Positions 41,288 through 50,803 of a DNA stretch of 64,000 bases are shown here, piece after piece. How positions within the stretch are numbered: the stretch's first letter is position 1; every line of letters starts with the position of its first letter. Below the pieces are notes generated by a model, which did no database searches, was not told the origin of the DNA, and worked only from the letters and a program-made list of their open reading frames with translations. The translations under genes and the position numbers were made by a program. Source of the DNA: Variovorax sp. V213 (GTDB taxonomy: Bacteria > Pseudomonadota > Gammaproteobacteria > Burkholderiales > Burkholderiaceae_C); the NCBI RefSeq assembly GCF_041154455.1, contig NZ_AP028664.1:3101001-3165000 (forward strand). Reading direction: 5' to 3'.

Positions 41288-42939
41288 GCTCCGAATCGAC
41301 AAGCCCACGGCCCGTGCTCTCGGTCGAGCAGCTGACCATCGCACTGCACGGCGGCGCCCAGACACTGGTGCACGGCCTCTCCTTCGACGTGCACCCGGGC
41401 GAATTTCTCGCGGTAGTCGGCGAATCCGGCAGCGGCAAGACCATGGCCGCGCGGGCCATCCTGCAGCTGCTGCCGCCCGGCATCGCACAGACCGGGGGCC
41501 GCATCGTCTTTGAAGGCGAAGACCTGAGCACGCGCGACGTGAAAGCCATGCGCCCGATCCGCGGGCCGGGCATCGGCATGGTGTTCCAGGAGCCGATGGT
41601 GTCGCTCAACCCGGTGCACCGCATCGGCGAGCAGATGGCCGAAGGCCTGCGCATGCACGGCACGCTCCCGGCAGCCGAGATTCGCACGCGCTGCCTCGAC
41701 ATGCTGCGCCGCGTCCAGATCGCCGAGCCCGAGCGCTGCATGGACGCCTATCCGCACGAGTTCTCCGGCGGCATGCGCCAGCGCATCATGCTGGCCAGCG
41801 TGATGCTGCTCGCGCCGCGCCTGCTGATCGCCGACGAGCCGACCACCGCGCTCGACACGCTGAGCCAGCGCGAAGTGCTCGACCTGATGGTGGGCCTCGC
41901 GAAAGACCAGGGCACGGCCGTGCTGCTGATCACCCACAACCTCGGCCTGGTGGGGCGCTATGCGCAGCGCGCCATCGTGCTGGAGAAGGGCCGGCTGGTC
42001 GAGACCGGCGACGTGCCCGGCATCCTGGTTGCGCCGAAGCAGCCCTACACCCGCAAGCTGGTCGACGCATTGCCGCGCCGCCAGGCAGGCAAACCACCCG
42101 CCGCCACGCCCCCGCAGCCGCTGGTGCAGGTGCGCGGCCTGAGCGTGAGCTACCCCGGCGCACGCGCGGGCCTGTTCAGGCGCCACCCGCCGCAGCGCGT
42201 GATCGATTCGCTCGACCTCGACATCCATGCGGGCGAGATGGTTGCGCTGGTGGGCGGCAGCGGCTCGGGCAAGACCACGCTTGGCCGCGCGATTCTGCGG
42301 CTGGCGGCGTCGCAAGACGGCCAGATCCTGTTTCGCGGCGAAGACGTGCGCGGCGCCGGCCGCGCGGCGCTGCACCGCTTCCGCCTGGCGTGCCAGCTCG
42401 TGTTCCAGGACCCGTTCTCCTCGCTCGATCCGCGCATGCGCGTTCAGGACATCGTGGCCGAGCCGCTGCGCCACGTGCGCGAACTCGATGCACAGGCGCG
42501 TGTGCGCCGCGTGCATGAAACGCTCGACGAAGTGGGCCTGGAGCAGCTCGGCGCGCGGTACCCGCACGAGCTCTCGGGCGGCCAGCGACAGCGGGTGGCG
42601 ATTGCGCGGGCCCTGGTCAGACGCCCCGCTTTCGTGGTGGCGGACGAACCTGTCTCGGCCCTCGACATGACCATCCAGGCCCAGGTGCTGCGCCTGTTCC
42701 AGAGCCTGCAGGCGCACCACGGCTTCGCCTGCCTCTTCATCAGCCACGACCTGGCCGCGGTAGAGCAGATTGCCGACCGCGTCATCGTGATGGAACGCGG
42801 CCGCATCGTGGAACAGGGCACGCGCGACGCGGTGTTCGATGCGCCACGCCATGGCTACACACGGGCACTGCTCGAGGCCACGCCGCGGCCGCTCGCCTCG
42901 CCCGAAAAGGAGCCCTTCGCCGAGAAAATCTTCGCGTGA
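41284..42939 (+). CDS. Fused dual-domain ABC ATPase (DppD-DppF type)
   Basis: 551 residues with two complete nucleotide-binding domains. Domain 1 has Walker A GESGSGKTM, signature FSGGMRQR and Walker B LLIADEPT; domain 2 has Walker A GGSGSGKTT, signature LSGGQRQR and Walker B FVVADEPV. A ~20-residue linker around residue 265 joins them. The oligopeptide-transport C-terminal motifs (QPYTRKL and HGYTRALLEATP) end each half. It energises the import system encoded upstream. Last gene of this operon. Confidence 0.93.
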   Translation: MSSESTSPRPVLSVEQLTIALHGGAQTLVHGLSFDVHPGEFLAVVGESGSGKTMAARAILQLLPPGIAQTGGRIVFEGEDLSTRDVKAMRPIRGPGIGMVFQEPMVSLNPVHRIGEQMAEGLRMHGTLPAAEIRTRCLDMLRRVQIAEPERCMDAYPHEFSGGMRQRIMLASVMLLAPRLLIADEPTTALDTLSQREVLDLMVGLAKDQGTAVLLITHNLGLVGRYAQRAIVLEKGRLVETGDVPGILVAPKQPYTRKLVDALPRRQAGKPPAATPPQPLVQVRGLSVSYPGARAGLFRRHPPQRVIDSLDLDIHAGEMVALVGGSGSGKTTLGRAILRLAASQDGQILFRGEDVRGAGRAALHRFRLACQLVFQDPFSSLDPRMRVQDIVAEPLRHVRELDAQARVRRVHETLDEVGLEQLGARYPHELSGGQRQRVAIARALVRRPAFVVADEPVSALDMTIQAQVLRLFQSLQAHHGFACLFISHDLAAVEQIADRVIVMERGRIVEQGTRDAVFDAPRHGYTRALLEATPRPLASPEKEPFAEKIFA

Positions 42940-42961
42940 GCGGCGCGGCACAATCGCCAGC

Positions 42962-44689
42962 GTGCCGCTCTTCGAACACAGCCTGCCTGCCGGCCTCGCG
43001 TTGGCCCTCGCCTTCGCCGCGCCCATGGCGCGAGCGGCGGACCCCGTGCTGCTCGTCACCGCCCCGGCCGCCCTGCACGTCGCCGAAAAATCCGGCGCCG
43101 GCTTCGCCCACTGGTTCGGCAAAGCACCCGCTTCGGCCGACGGCATCACGACCAACCAGGCGCTGATGCGCTCATCAGCCTGGCAATCCATCGCCACGCC
43201 GCTCGGCAACAGCATCGCTCGCATCCAGCGCGGCGACCGGCAGGCCGGCGTCGGGATCTCGCGCTATCCGCACCGGCTGTTCGATGCGCGCTGGCTCGCG
43301 AGCCCGGATGCCTTCTTCGAGCTCGTGGGCGTTGCCAACCGAATGGACCGCCGGCCGTTCCAGAACGGCGCCTGTGGCGAAACCCGGCTGGTGTACCGGC
43401 TCGCCTATCGCACGCCCGCGATGCAGTCGCGTCTGCCGATGACGATCAATGTCGAACTGCGAGGCGACGCACCCGACGTCGATGGCAGCTGCGCCGGCAC
43501 CGCGCGACGCTGGCAGCCACCGCAGCCTTCGATGACGGACGAAGCGCTCGGCCGCTGGCTGATATCGCCCGAGGGTCCGCTGGCGCCGCAGCGCCTTGCG
43601 CCGGCACGCATCGCGCAGATCACGACCAATCTGCAGAGCGTGCGCTGGCCCTCCGCTGTGCGGCCCGACCTCGGCGGCCATGCGGAGTACATGCTGCGTG
43701 CTTTCCGCTGGAATGCCGGCGCGCAACGCTTCGATGTGGCAACGCTCGAAAACACGCCCGATGTCGCGCGGCTCAAGACCAACGCCCCGCTGCGCAAGGA
43801 ACTGCAGCAGTGGCTGCGGCAGCCCGCCAACCTGCGCGCACTGGACCAAGCCACGCTGCTGCTGCCCGATAAGTTCCTGGCGACCGAAGCCATCTCGGTG
43901 GCGCCGCACGGACTGGAACGGCTGGCCAATCGGCCGTTCGCCCAGATTTTTTCAGCCCGTGAATGGCAGGCCGTGCCCGACAGCCGCACTTTGCAATCGC
44001 CGCAGGCGGTGCTACGCCGCCTCGACGATCTCAGCTGCGTGGGCTGCCACCAGAGCCGCGCGGTCGCGGGCTTTCATTTGCTCGGTGTCGACCGGCGCGG
44101 TGCATCGCGCACTTTCACGGCGGGCAACGCACTGGCGCTGCCGCATTCGCCCCACCTGGAAGACGAACTGGCGCGGCGGGGCCGCTATGTGCATGCCGCG
44201 CTCTCGACGCCCCAACCCGATCCGTTCCGGCCGCTCGCCGAAGCCGACGACGCGAACGCCGCGCCCGAAAAGGCCACGGTCGGCGCGAGCTGCGAGCCCG
44301 CCCGCATCACGCAATCCGCCAACCCGTGGCTGGACCGCGCCGAGAAATTGCCGCGCGTTGCCTGCGAAGGTGCGCTCTCCGTGTGCGAGAAGACCTCGGT
44401 CGGCTTTCCCGGCGGCATGTGCTCGGGCCCTTGCGATCCGCTCGACAAGAACGGCACCTGCGGCGGCATCGCCATCCTCAGCGACTTCAACCAGTGTCTG
44501 GCGGCGAACAAGCCCTTTGGCGAATGCCTGGGCAAGCACACGCGGCCCGGCAACCTGCGCAGCTGCTCGGCGCAGCAGCCCTGTCGCGACGACTTCATCT
44601 GCGCCCAGGCCGAGGGCCAACCCGAAGGTCGCGGGGCCTGCATACCGCCCTACTTTCTCTTCCAGATGCGGGTGGACGGGCACTCCTGA
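42962..44689 (+). CDS. Exported protein of unknown function with one c-type heme motif
   Basis: 575 residues from a GTG at 42962, chosen because it gives a clean Sec signal peptide (hydrophobic stretch about 8-20, cleavage near ARAADP). A single CxxCH motif (C359, C362, H363) could bind one heme covalently. The last ~130 residues contain about ten cysteines in patterns such as CSGPCDPLDKNGTCGG, resembling disulfide-rich secreted domains. I do not recognise the family. It starts 22 bp after the importer ATPase, so it may be co-transcribed, but its content does not connect clearly with amide uptake. Confidence 0.7.
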   Translation: MPLFEHSLPAGLALALAFAAPMARAADPVLLVTAPAALHVAEKSGAGFAHWFGKAPASADGITTNQALMRSSAWQSIATPLGNSIARIQRGDRQAGVGISRYPHRLFDARWLASPDAFFELVGVANRMDRRPFQNGACGETRLVYRLAYRTPAMQSRLPMTINVELRGDAPDVDGSCAGTARRWQPPQPSMTDEALGRWLISPEGPLAPQRLAPARIAQITTNLQSVRWPSAVRPDLGGHAEYMLRAFRWNAGAQRFDVATLENTPDVARLKTNAPLRKELQQWLRQPANLRALDQATLLLPDKFLATEAISVAPHGLERLANRPFAQIFSAREWQAVPDSRTLQSPQAVLRRLDDLSCVGCHQSRAVAGFHLLGVDRRGASRTFTAGNALALPHSPHLEDELARRGRYVHAALSTPQPDPFRPLAEADDANAAPEKATVGASCEPARITQSANPWLDRAEKLPRVACEGALSVCEKTSVGFPGGMCSGPCDPLDKNGTCGGIAILSDFNQCLAANKPFGECLGKHTRPGNLRSCSAQQPCRDDFICAQAEGQPEGRGACIPPYFLFQMRVDGHS

Positions 44690-44787
44690 CGCGCAATGCT
44701 CGTCCGTCGGCCCTGCGCGTCATCCTTTGGGTGACAACTTCCGGCCTATGGACAGGGCACAGGCTGGCGGTTCAGCATCGATCTCTT

Positions 44788-44802
44788 GCCAATTTGATTG
44801 GC
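44788..44802. promoter_or_regulatory. GCCAAT-N3-ATTGGC dyad upstream of the giant repeat protein
   Basis: A perfect inverted repeat with a 3-base spacer lies 66 bp before the ATG at 44868, in a 178-bp intergenic region that otherwise holds only an excellent ribosome binding site AAGGAGG (44856-44862). It may be the operator for adhesin expression. Confidence 0.4.
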
Positions 44803-44867
44803 GGGCAGCGCCTTCCTCGAAGTTGCACTGCTCCTAACGGCGTAATTTTCCGACCAAGGAGGTTTTT

Positions 44868-47800
44868 ATGCCTGCGTTGAATATGACGGCCGGCTCGACC
44901 GTTACTCTTGACGAATCCGCCACTTTGCAGAACCTTGCCGCTACACCCGCTGTTGCGGGGGACAGTAACGACAATGACATTTCCGCAAGCTCGCTGCCGA
45001 CGGCCTTCAGCAGTCGCCTGACAGCGCAGAGCGTAGGAACCGCCATCAACGCCGCGCTGAGCGGCTATGACGGCACCAATACCGGCACCAACGCATTCAC
45101 ATTCAGCGTGTCCGGCACCGTCACCGATGTTTCATTCACGGACGCGAACGGCGCCCCGCTCAATGGCGTCGACAGCGGCCTCAATACCACCGACGGCGAA
45201 GATATCTTCCTGTACACCGACACAACCAACAACAACATCGTCTATGGGAAAACGGCTCTGAATGTCGTCGTGTTCGCGGCTTACCTGGAGGAAACGGGAA
45301 CCCCGGTGACGGGCGCCAAGCTCTGGACGGTTCAATATGAAGCGATATCGAATCCGGATGCTTCGAACCCGGACGACCCCGTCAATCTCGCGGACAAGAT
45401 GTTTGTTTCGGTCACCTCGGATGGCGCGTTTTCATTTTCCAATGTGCCCTCAGGCCAGAACCTGTTCGCGATGTTCGGCGATGCGAGCGCCGCCATCGTC
45501 GTGACTGGCAAGAATCCGGCGAATGAATCGGCCGGCGTCAATTTCAACAGCGGGGACACGGTCAATTCCAGTCAGGGCGGCGGGCTCACGAGCCTGGGTA
45601 CCAACAACCAGATGATTGATCCTCCCGGCGGCAAGAATCCTGCCGAAGGGATGTATTTCACTTTCGTCACGGGTGCCAACATCGACAACACGGTTCCCAA
45701 TCTCGATCAGAACGAGGCCGACGAAGAATCGAACATCGATTTCACCGGGCTTATCGGCACCAGTTCGGCAGCTTTCAAGGTCGCGCAATTGCAGCCCAAT
45801 AAAGCGGCCACTCTCAAGATCAGTGCCTTTACGACGGTGCTGGCGACTGGCGACAATTATGTGGACAACCTTCAGAATAATACGGCGGTCAATATCAGCT
45901 CGGTCGTCGTCCGTGATTCGGCCGGAAACCTGGTGACGGGCCTGTCCATTGATCTCAGCGGCGACACCGCTGTGATCAGCGGAATCAAGGCCGGCTATGT
46001 GATCGAATACCAGACGAGTGCCGACCACAATCGCGTATTGATTGAAAACGTCGGCTCGACCGACAACAATTTCAACGCCAGTTTCGACATCGGTGGATTC
46101 AGTCTTCCCCAGACCGTGCAGGCGACGGGAGAAGTCGGCTCCATGATGGTCTTCGAGGACGACGGCCCGTCCGTCGTGCTGGCAGCGCCTACCGACACGG
46201 CGGTGCTCAACACGCAGGATGCCGACACCGTCGGCGCGGCCACCGACTCCGACACGCAGGACTTCTCGACCGCCTTCGGCGTGACATCGAGCAGCTACGG
46301 CGCCGACGGGCCGGGCACCACCACTTCGAGCTTCGCACTCGGCGTGGCCACGCAGGGCGGCGACTCCGGGCTCAAGAGCGATGGCGCCACCATCTACCTG
46401 TACGTGGTGAGCGGCAAGGTCATCGGTTCGACGTCCGCCACCGAAGCCGGCATCACGGCGGGCAACACCATCTTCGACGTCGCCGTCAGCGCGGCCGGCT
46501 CGGTGACGCTGCAGCAGTTCGCCGAGATCGATCACGCGCTGCCGGGTGATTCGTCCAACTACGCGGCCCAGGAGGCCACGCTGGCCGACACGCTGGTCAC
46601 CCTGACCAACACGGTGACGGTCACCGACGGGGACGGCGACACCGCGACCGATTCCGAGGTGCTCAACATCGGCGCCAACATCCGGTTCGATGACGATGGC
46701 CCGTCCATCGTGCTGGCAGTGCCTACCGACACGGCGGTGCTCAACACGCAGGATGCCGACACCGTCGGCGCGGCCACCGACTCCGACACGCAGGACTTCT
46801 CGACCGCCTTCGGCGTGACATCGAGCAGCTACGGCGCCGACGGGCCGGGCACCACCACTTCGAGCTTCGCACTCGGCGTGGCCACGCAGGGCGGCGACTC
46901 CGGGCTCAAGAGCGATGGCGCCACCATCTACCTGTACGTGGTGAGCGGCAAGGTCATCGGTTCGACGTCCGCCACCGAAGCCGGCATCACGGCGGGCAAC
47001 ACCATCTTCGACGTCGCCGTCAGTGGCTCAGGCTCGGTGACGCTGCAGCAGTTCGCCGAGATCGATCACGCGCTGCCGGGTGATTCGTCCAACTACGCGG
47101 CCCAGGAGGCCACGCTGGCCGACACGCTGGTCACCCTGACCAACACGGTGACGGTCACCGACGGGGACGGCGACACCGCGACCGATTCCGAGGTGCTCAA
47201 CATCGGCGCCAACATCCGGTTCGATGACGATGGCCCGTCCGTCGTGCTGGCAGCGCCTACCGACACGGCGGTGCTCAACACGCAGGACGCCGACACCATC
47301 GGCGCGGCCACCGACTCCGACACGCAGGACTTCTCGACCGCCTTCGGCGTGACATCGAGCAGCTACGGCGCCGACGGGCCGGGCACCACCACTTCGAGCT
47401 TCGCACTCGGCGTGGCCACGCAGGGCGGCGACTCCGGGCTCAAGAGCGATGGCGCCACCATCAGGCTGTACCTGGTGGCCGGCAAGGCCATCGGTTCGAC
47501 GTCCGCCACCGAAGCCGGCATCACGGCGGGCAACACCATCTTCGACGTCGCCGTCAGCGCGGCCGGCTCGGTGACGCTGCAGCAGTTCGCCGAGATCGAT
47601 CACGCGCTGCCGGGTGATTCGTCCAACTACGCGGCCCAGGAGGCCACGCTGGCCGACACGCTGGTCACCCTGACCAACACGGTGACGGTCACCGACGGGG
47701 ACGGCGACACCGCGACCGATTCCGAGGTGCTCAACATCGGCGCCAACATCCGGTTCGATGACGATGGCCCGTCCATCGTGCTGGCAGTGCCTACCGACAC

Positions 47801-50069
47801 GGCGGTGCTCAACACGCAGGACGCCGACACCATCGGCGCGGCCACCGACTCCGACACGCAGGACTTCTCGACCGCCTTCGGCGTGACATCGAGCAGCTAC
47901 GGCGCCGACGGGCCGGGCACCACCACTTCGAGCTTCGCACTCGGCGTGGCCACGCAGGGCGGCGACTCCGGGCTCAAGAGCGATGGCGCCACCATCTACC
48001 TGTACGTGGTGAGCGGCAAGGTCATCGGTTCGACGTCCGCCACCGAAGCCGGCATCACGGCGGGCAACACCATCTTCGACGTCGCCGTCAGTGGCTCCGG
48101 CTCGGTGACGCTGCAGCAGTTCGCCGAGATCGATCACGCGCTGCCGGGTGATTCGTCCAACTACGCGGCCCAGGAGGCCACGCTGGCCGACACGCTGGTC
48201 ACCCTGACCAACACGGTGACGATCACCGACGGGGACGGCGACACCGCGACCGATTCCGAGGTGCTCAACATCGGCGCCAACATCCGGTTCGATGACGATG
48301 GCCCGTCCGTCGTGCTGGCAGCGCCTACCGACACGGCGGTGCTCAACACGCAGGACGCCGACACCATCGGCGCGGCCACCGACTCCGACACGCAGGACTT
48401 CTCGACCGCCTTCGGCGTGACATCGAGCAGCTACGGCGCCGACGGGCCGGGCACCACCACTTCGAGCTTCGCACTCGGCGTGGCCACGCAGGGCGGCGAC
48501 TCCGGGCTCAAGAGCGATGGCGCCACCATCAGGCTGTACCTGGTGGCCGGCAAGGCCATCGGATCGACTTCGGCCACCGAGGCTGGCATCACCGTGGGCA
48601 ACACCATCTTCGACCTCGCCGTCAGCGCGGCCGGTTCGGTGACCTTGCAGCAGTTCGCCGAGATCGACCACGCGCTGCCAGGCGTGGGGTCGAACTATGC
48701 GGCCCAGGAGGCCACGCTGACCGACACGCTGATCACCCTGACCAACACGGTGACGATCACCGACGGGGATGGCGATACGGCGAGCGATTCCAAGGTGCTC
48801 AACATCGGCGCCAACATCCGGTTCGATGACGACGGCCCGACGGTGACCGCCATCTCCGACCTCACCGGAGCAAACGACGGCCTGCCCATTGCCGGAACCT
48901 ACAACTTCTCCGTGGGCGCCGACGACGTGGACAACGCGTCGACCGATGGCATCGTGCTGACTGGCCTGACCGGGACGACCGGCGGCGGCCGGCCGATCAC
49001 CGACGCGGCCGTCACGCACTTTGCGGAAGATGCCACCTCGGTCACCTACCATTTCAGTTTCAACTACTACCCGGGGCCCACGTCGACCACGACGCAGGCG
49101 GCAACCGGCACGGTCGTCTTCAACAAGACCGACGGTACCTTCGCCTTTGACATGGATCAGCTCATCGGTGGACAAACGACGTTCTCCACGAGCTCGCCGC
49201 AGGCCTCCTTCAACTACGACACCGAAGGCAACAACTCACCAGAGATCGTGGTTCAGCAGTACAGCAGCGACTTCTTCGGCGTGCTGTCCGCCAGTTCCGC
49301 CAAGCCTCCGAGCGACACCGGCGATCTGATGTCGGGCAACGATCACGCGTTTGCGACGGGCGAAATCTTCACCAGCGAGAGTAAGGCCTTCGTCAACGTC
49401 GCAACCAACACCCTCGGGGTCAACTCCGACACCGTCCAGGCTGGCGAGTTGCTGAACTTCGACTTCTACAGGTCGAATCCGGTGAGCGATCCCAACCTGA
49501 CGAGTCCGCCGCAACGGCCCAACGCGACGATCGTCGGCACGGACAAGGCCTATGCCGACGCGATCAACATCACGATCGATCAGATCACGGACGGTGAAGA
49601 CGTGGCTATCCTTTTGAAGTTGTTCGATGCATCAACCAACACCACCACGACCCGGCTGCTGATCGCCAACTCCGCGACGGACTATCAATCGGCCGGAGGA
49701 GGCACGAAGATCGTCAGCATCGGCGAGGACGACTACGACAGTGCCACCTACCAGATCGCGGGCGTGCAGGTCCTGAGCAGCACCGAAGACCTCACCGGCA
49801 CGGGCGTCAGCCTGAGTACCCACAACGCGGTGAACCTGACCGCGGCCGGCTCGAACTATGCCGATACGGCGGACAACGATGTGTTCAAGATCATAAAGAT
49901 CGATGTGATCACACAAACGACCATCAACTCGGACGTGGACCTGAACTTTGCAGGCCAGCTGATCGACGGCGATGCCGACTACGCGAACTTCGACTTCGAC
50001 GTCCACCTGGAGATCGATGGCATCGCCAACCTGATCGCCACAACCAACCAGCCAGAAGCGATCGCGTAG
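44868..50069 (+). CDS. Giant repeat protein, probable type I-secreted adhesin (DUF5801/T1SS-143-like repeats)
   Basis: 1733 residues. Layout: N-terminal region (1-430) with no Sec signal, five ~178-residue repeats (about residues 429-1318) each opening with F(E/D)DDGPS and containing GDGDTATDSEVLNIG, then a distinct C-terminal region (about 1319-1733). The composition is acidic, rich in Asp, Thr, Ser and Gly and almost free of Cys, as in surface proteins of type I systems. No GGxGxD nonapeptide RTX repeats are present. The C-terminal 250 residues, ending IANLIATTNQPEAIA, are nearly identical to those of the paralogue at the right end, so they probably hold the secretion signal. A perfect AAGGAGG precedes the ATG. 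Confidence 0.88.
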   Translation: MPALNMTAGSTVTLDESATLQNLAATPAVAGDSNDNDISASSLPTAFSSRLTAQSVGTAINAALSGYDGTNTGTNAFTFSVSGTVTDVSFTDANGAPLNGVDSGLNTTDGEDIFLYTDTTNNNIVYGKTALNVVVFAAYLEETGTPVTGAKLWTVQYEAISNPDASNPDDPVNLADKMFVSVTSDGAFSFSNVPSGQNLFAMFGDASAAIVVTGKNPANESAGVNFNSGDTVNSSQGGGLTSLGTNNQMIDPPGGKNPAEGMYFTFVTGANIDNTVPNLDQNEADEESNIDFTGLIGTSSAAFKVAQLQPNKAATLKISAFTTVLATGDNYVDNLQNNTAVNISSVVVRDSAGNLVTGLSIDLSGDTAVISGIKAGYVIEYQTSADHNRVLIENVGSTDNNFNASFDIGGFSLPQTVQATGEVGSMMVFEDDGPSVVLAAPTDTAVLNTQDADTVGAATDSDTQDFSTAFGVTSSSYGADGPGTTTSSFALGVATQGGDSGLKSDGATIYLYVVSGKVIGSTSATEAGITAGNTIFDVAVSAAGSVTLQQFAEIDHALPGDSSNYAAQEATLADTLVTLTNTVTVTDGDGDTATDSEVLNIGANIRFDDDGPSIVLAVPTDTAVLNTQDADTVGAATDSDTQDFSTAFGVTSSSYGADGPGTTTSSFALGVATQGGDSGLKSDGATIYLYVVSGKVIGSTSATEAGITAGNTIFDVAVSGSGSVTLQQFAEIDHALPGDSSNYAAQEATLADTLVTLTNTVTVTDGDGDTATDSEVLNIGANIRFDDDGPSVVLAAPTDTAVLNTQDADTIGAATDSDTQDFSTAFGVTSSSYGADGPGTTTSSFALGVATQGGDSGLKSDGATIRLYLVAGKAIGSTSATEAGITAGNTIFDVAVSAAGSVTLQQFAEIDHALPGDSSNYAAQEATLADTLVTLTNTVTVTDGDGDTATDSEVLNIGANIRFDDDGPSIVLAVPTDTAVLNTQDADTIGAATDSDTQDFSTAFGVTSSSYGADGPGTTTSSFALGVATQGGDSGLKSDGATIYLYVVSGKVIGSTSATEAGITAGNTIFDVAVSGSGSVTLQQFAEIDHALPGDSSNYAAQEATLADTLVTLTNTVTITDGDGDTATDSEVLNIGANIRFDDDGPSVVLAAPTDTAVLNTQDADTIGAATDSDTQDFSTAFGVTSSSYGADGPGTTTSSFALGVATQGGDSGLKSDGATIRLYLVAGKAIGSTSATEAGITVGNTIFDLAVSAAGSVTLQQFAEIDHALPGVGSNYAAQEATLTDTLITLTNTVTITDGDGDTASDSKVLNIGANIRFDDDGPTVTAISDLTGANDGLPIAGTYNFSVGADDVDNASTDGIVLTGLTGTTGGGRPITDAAVTHFAEDATSVTYHFSFNYYPGPTSTTTQAATGTVVFNKTDGTFAFDMDQLIGGQTTFSTSSPQASFNYDTEGNNSPEIVVQQYSSDFFGVLSASSAKPPSDTGDLMSGNDHAFATGEIFTSESKAFVNVATNTLGVNSDTVQAGELLNFDFYRSNPVSDPNLTSPPQRPNATIVGTDKAYADAINITIDQITDGEDVAILLKLFDASTNTTTTRLLIANSATDYQSAGGGTKIVSIGEDDYDSATYQIAGVQVLSSTEDLTGTGVSLSTHNAVNLTAAGSNYADTADNDVFKIIKIDVITQTTINSDVDLNFAGQLIDGDADYANFDFDVHLEIDGIANLIATTNQPEAIA
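46152..48821 (+). repeat. Five tandem 534-bp repeats inside the giant protein gene
   Basis: Units start at 46152, 46686, 47220, 47754 and 48288, each exactly 534 bp (178 codons). They are nearly identical at the DNA level, including third positions, except that the last unit diverges in its second half. Small block variants alternate: units 1, 2 and 4 encode YLYVVSGKVIGS, units 3 and 5 encode RLYLVAGKAIGS; units 2 and 4 share GSGSV where 1, 3 and 5 have AAGSV. This is consistent with duplication of a two-unit (1068-bp) block. Confidence 0.95.
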
Positions 50070-50087
50070 CGCGCTCCACGGCAAGGG

Positions 50088-50115
50088 GGGGCGGCAGAAA
50101 TGCTGCCCCTTCTTA
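50088..50115 (+). terminator. Rho-independent terminator after the giant repeat protein gene
   Basis: GGGGCGGCA (50088-50096), loop GAAA and TGCTGCCCC (50101-50109) form a 9-bp stem with one G-U type mismatch, followed by TTCTTAT. It lies 19 bp past the stop codon. Confidence 0.75.
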
Positions 50116-50187
50116 TCTGGCCTGCGCCAGGTGTACAAACGCAGGAGTTACCCGGTAGGCACTTGCCGGCCTATCGCTTGCAATTAG

Positions 50188-50199
50188 ATCGCATGCGAT
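50188..50199. promoter_or_regulatory. ATCGCATGCGAT palindrome before ohrR
   Basis: A perfect 12-bp palindrome followed by ATATC lies 14 bp before the ATG of the OhrR gene. It resembles the AT-flanked dyad at 50728-50749 (shared ATCG...CGAT core), suggesting that OhrR controls its own promoter. Confidence 0.55.
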
Positions 50200-50213
50200 A
50201 TATCATCCGGTCC

Positions 50214-50690
50214 ATGCCTTCCAAGCAGCTCCCCGCCAAGTCCGCCGACGCCCCCCAGGGCGACTCGCTGGCGCTGGACGAGCAGCTCTGCTTCGCGCTC
50301 TATTCGACGATGCTGAGCCTCAACAAGGTCTACCGCGGCCTGCTGCGCGACCTGGACCTCACCTACCTGCAATACCTCGTCATGCTGGTGCTGTGGGAGC
50401 AGGACGCCATCAACGTGTCCGAGATCTGCGCGCGGCTCGCGCTCGAGACGACCACCCTCACTCCCCTCCTCAAGCGGCTCGAAGCGCGCGGCCTCATCCA
50501 GCGCGTGCGCTCGGCAACGGACGAACGGCAGGTGATCGTGTCGCTCACCGCCGAAGGCCGCGCACTTCGCGGCAAGGCCAAGGCTCTTCCTTCATGCCTC
50601 GCCCAGGCCATGGAGCTGCCGCCAAAGGACATCGTCAAGCTGCGCACGCAGTTGCGAACGCTGCGTTCCAACCTCGACAGGAACGCGTGA
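50214..50690 (+). CDS. ohrR: OhrR-type MarR-family redox regulator
   Basis: 158 residues from ATG 50214. The N-terminal motif LDEQLCFALYSTMLSLNKVYRGLL with Cys26 and the following LDLTYLQYLVMLVLWE are hallmarks of OhrR, the organic-hydroperoxide sensor. A second cysteine, Cys128 in ALPSCLAQ, matches the resolving Cys of the two-cysteine (Xanthomonas) subtype. The winged helix includes ICARLALETTTLTPLLKRLEARGLI. It normally represses ohr, but here the downstream gene is a Tat-exported alpha/beta hydrolase instead; a matching dyad stands in its promoter. Confidence 0.88.
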   Translation: MPSKQLPAKSADAPQGDSLALDEQLCFALYSTMLSLNKVYRGLLRDLDLTYLQYLVMLVLWEQDAINVSEICARLALETTTLTPLLKRLEARGLIQRVRSATDERQVIVSLTAEGRALRGKAKALPSCLAQAMELPPKDIVKLRTQLRTLRSNLDRNA

Positions 50691-50727
50691 TGGCTTGCCG
50701 CATCCGCCTTCCTGCTTCTTTTTGCCA

Positions 50728-50749
50728 TTTATATCGTACGCGATATAAA
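50728..50749. promoter_or_regulatory. TTTATATCG-N4-CGATATAAA operator
   Basis: A perfect inverted repeat of 9-bp arms in the 113-bp gap before the Tat-hydrolase gene. It shares its core with the palindrome upstream of ohrR and is the likely OhrR binding site controlling the hydrolase. Confidence 0.65.
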
Positions 50750-50803
50750 TACGAACGATAGTTTTAATCTGCATTAACCACGACGTCAAAAAAGGAACGC
50801 ACC

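Noticed and set aside
46152..48821. CRISPR-like array
   Set aside because: The repeats are 534 bp, directly adjacent and in frame within a protein gene; there are no short repeats with unique spacers and no cas genes.
47028..49175. 715-residue open frame on the minus strand inside the first giant protein gene
   Set aside because: It is an antisense shadow produced by the codon bias and repetition of the 534-bp units; it has no ribosome binding site and its own sequence merely repeats every 178 residues.
44868..50069. RTX toxin with calcium-binding nonapeptides
   Set aside because: The GDGDT motif occurs once per unit, but no GGxGxDxx nonapeptide series is present, so I call it a non-RTX type I repeat protein.
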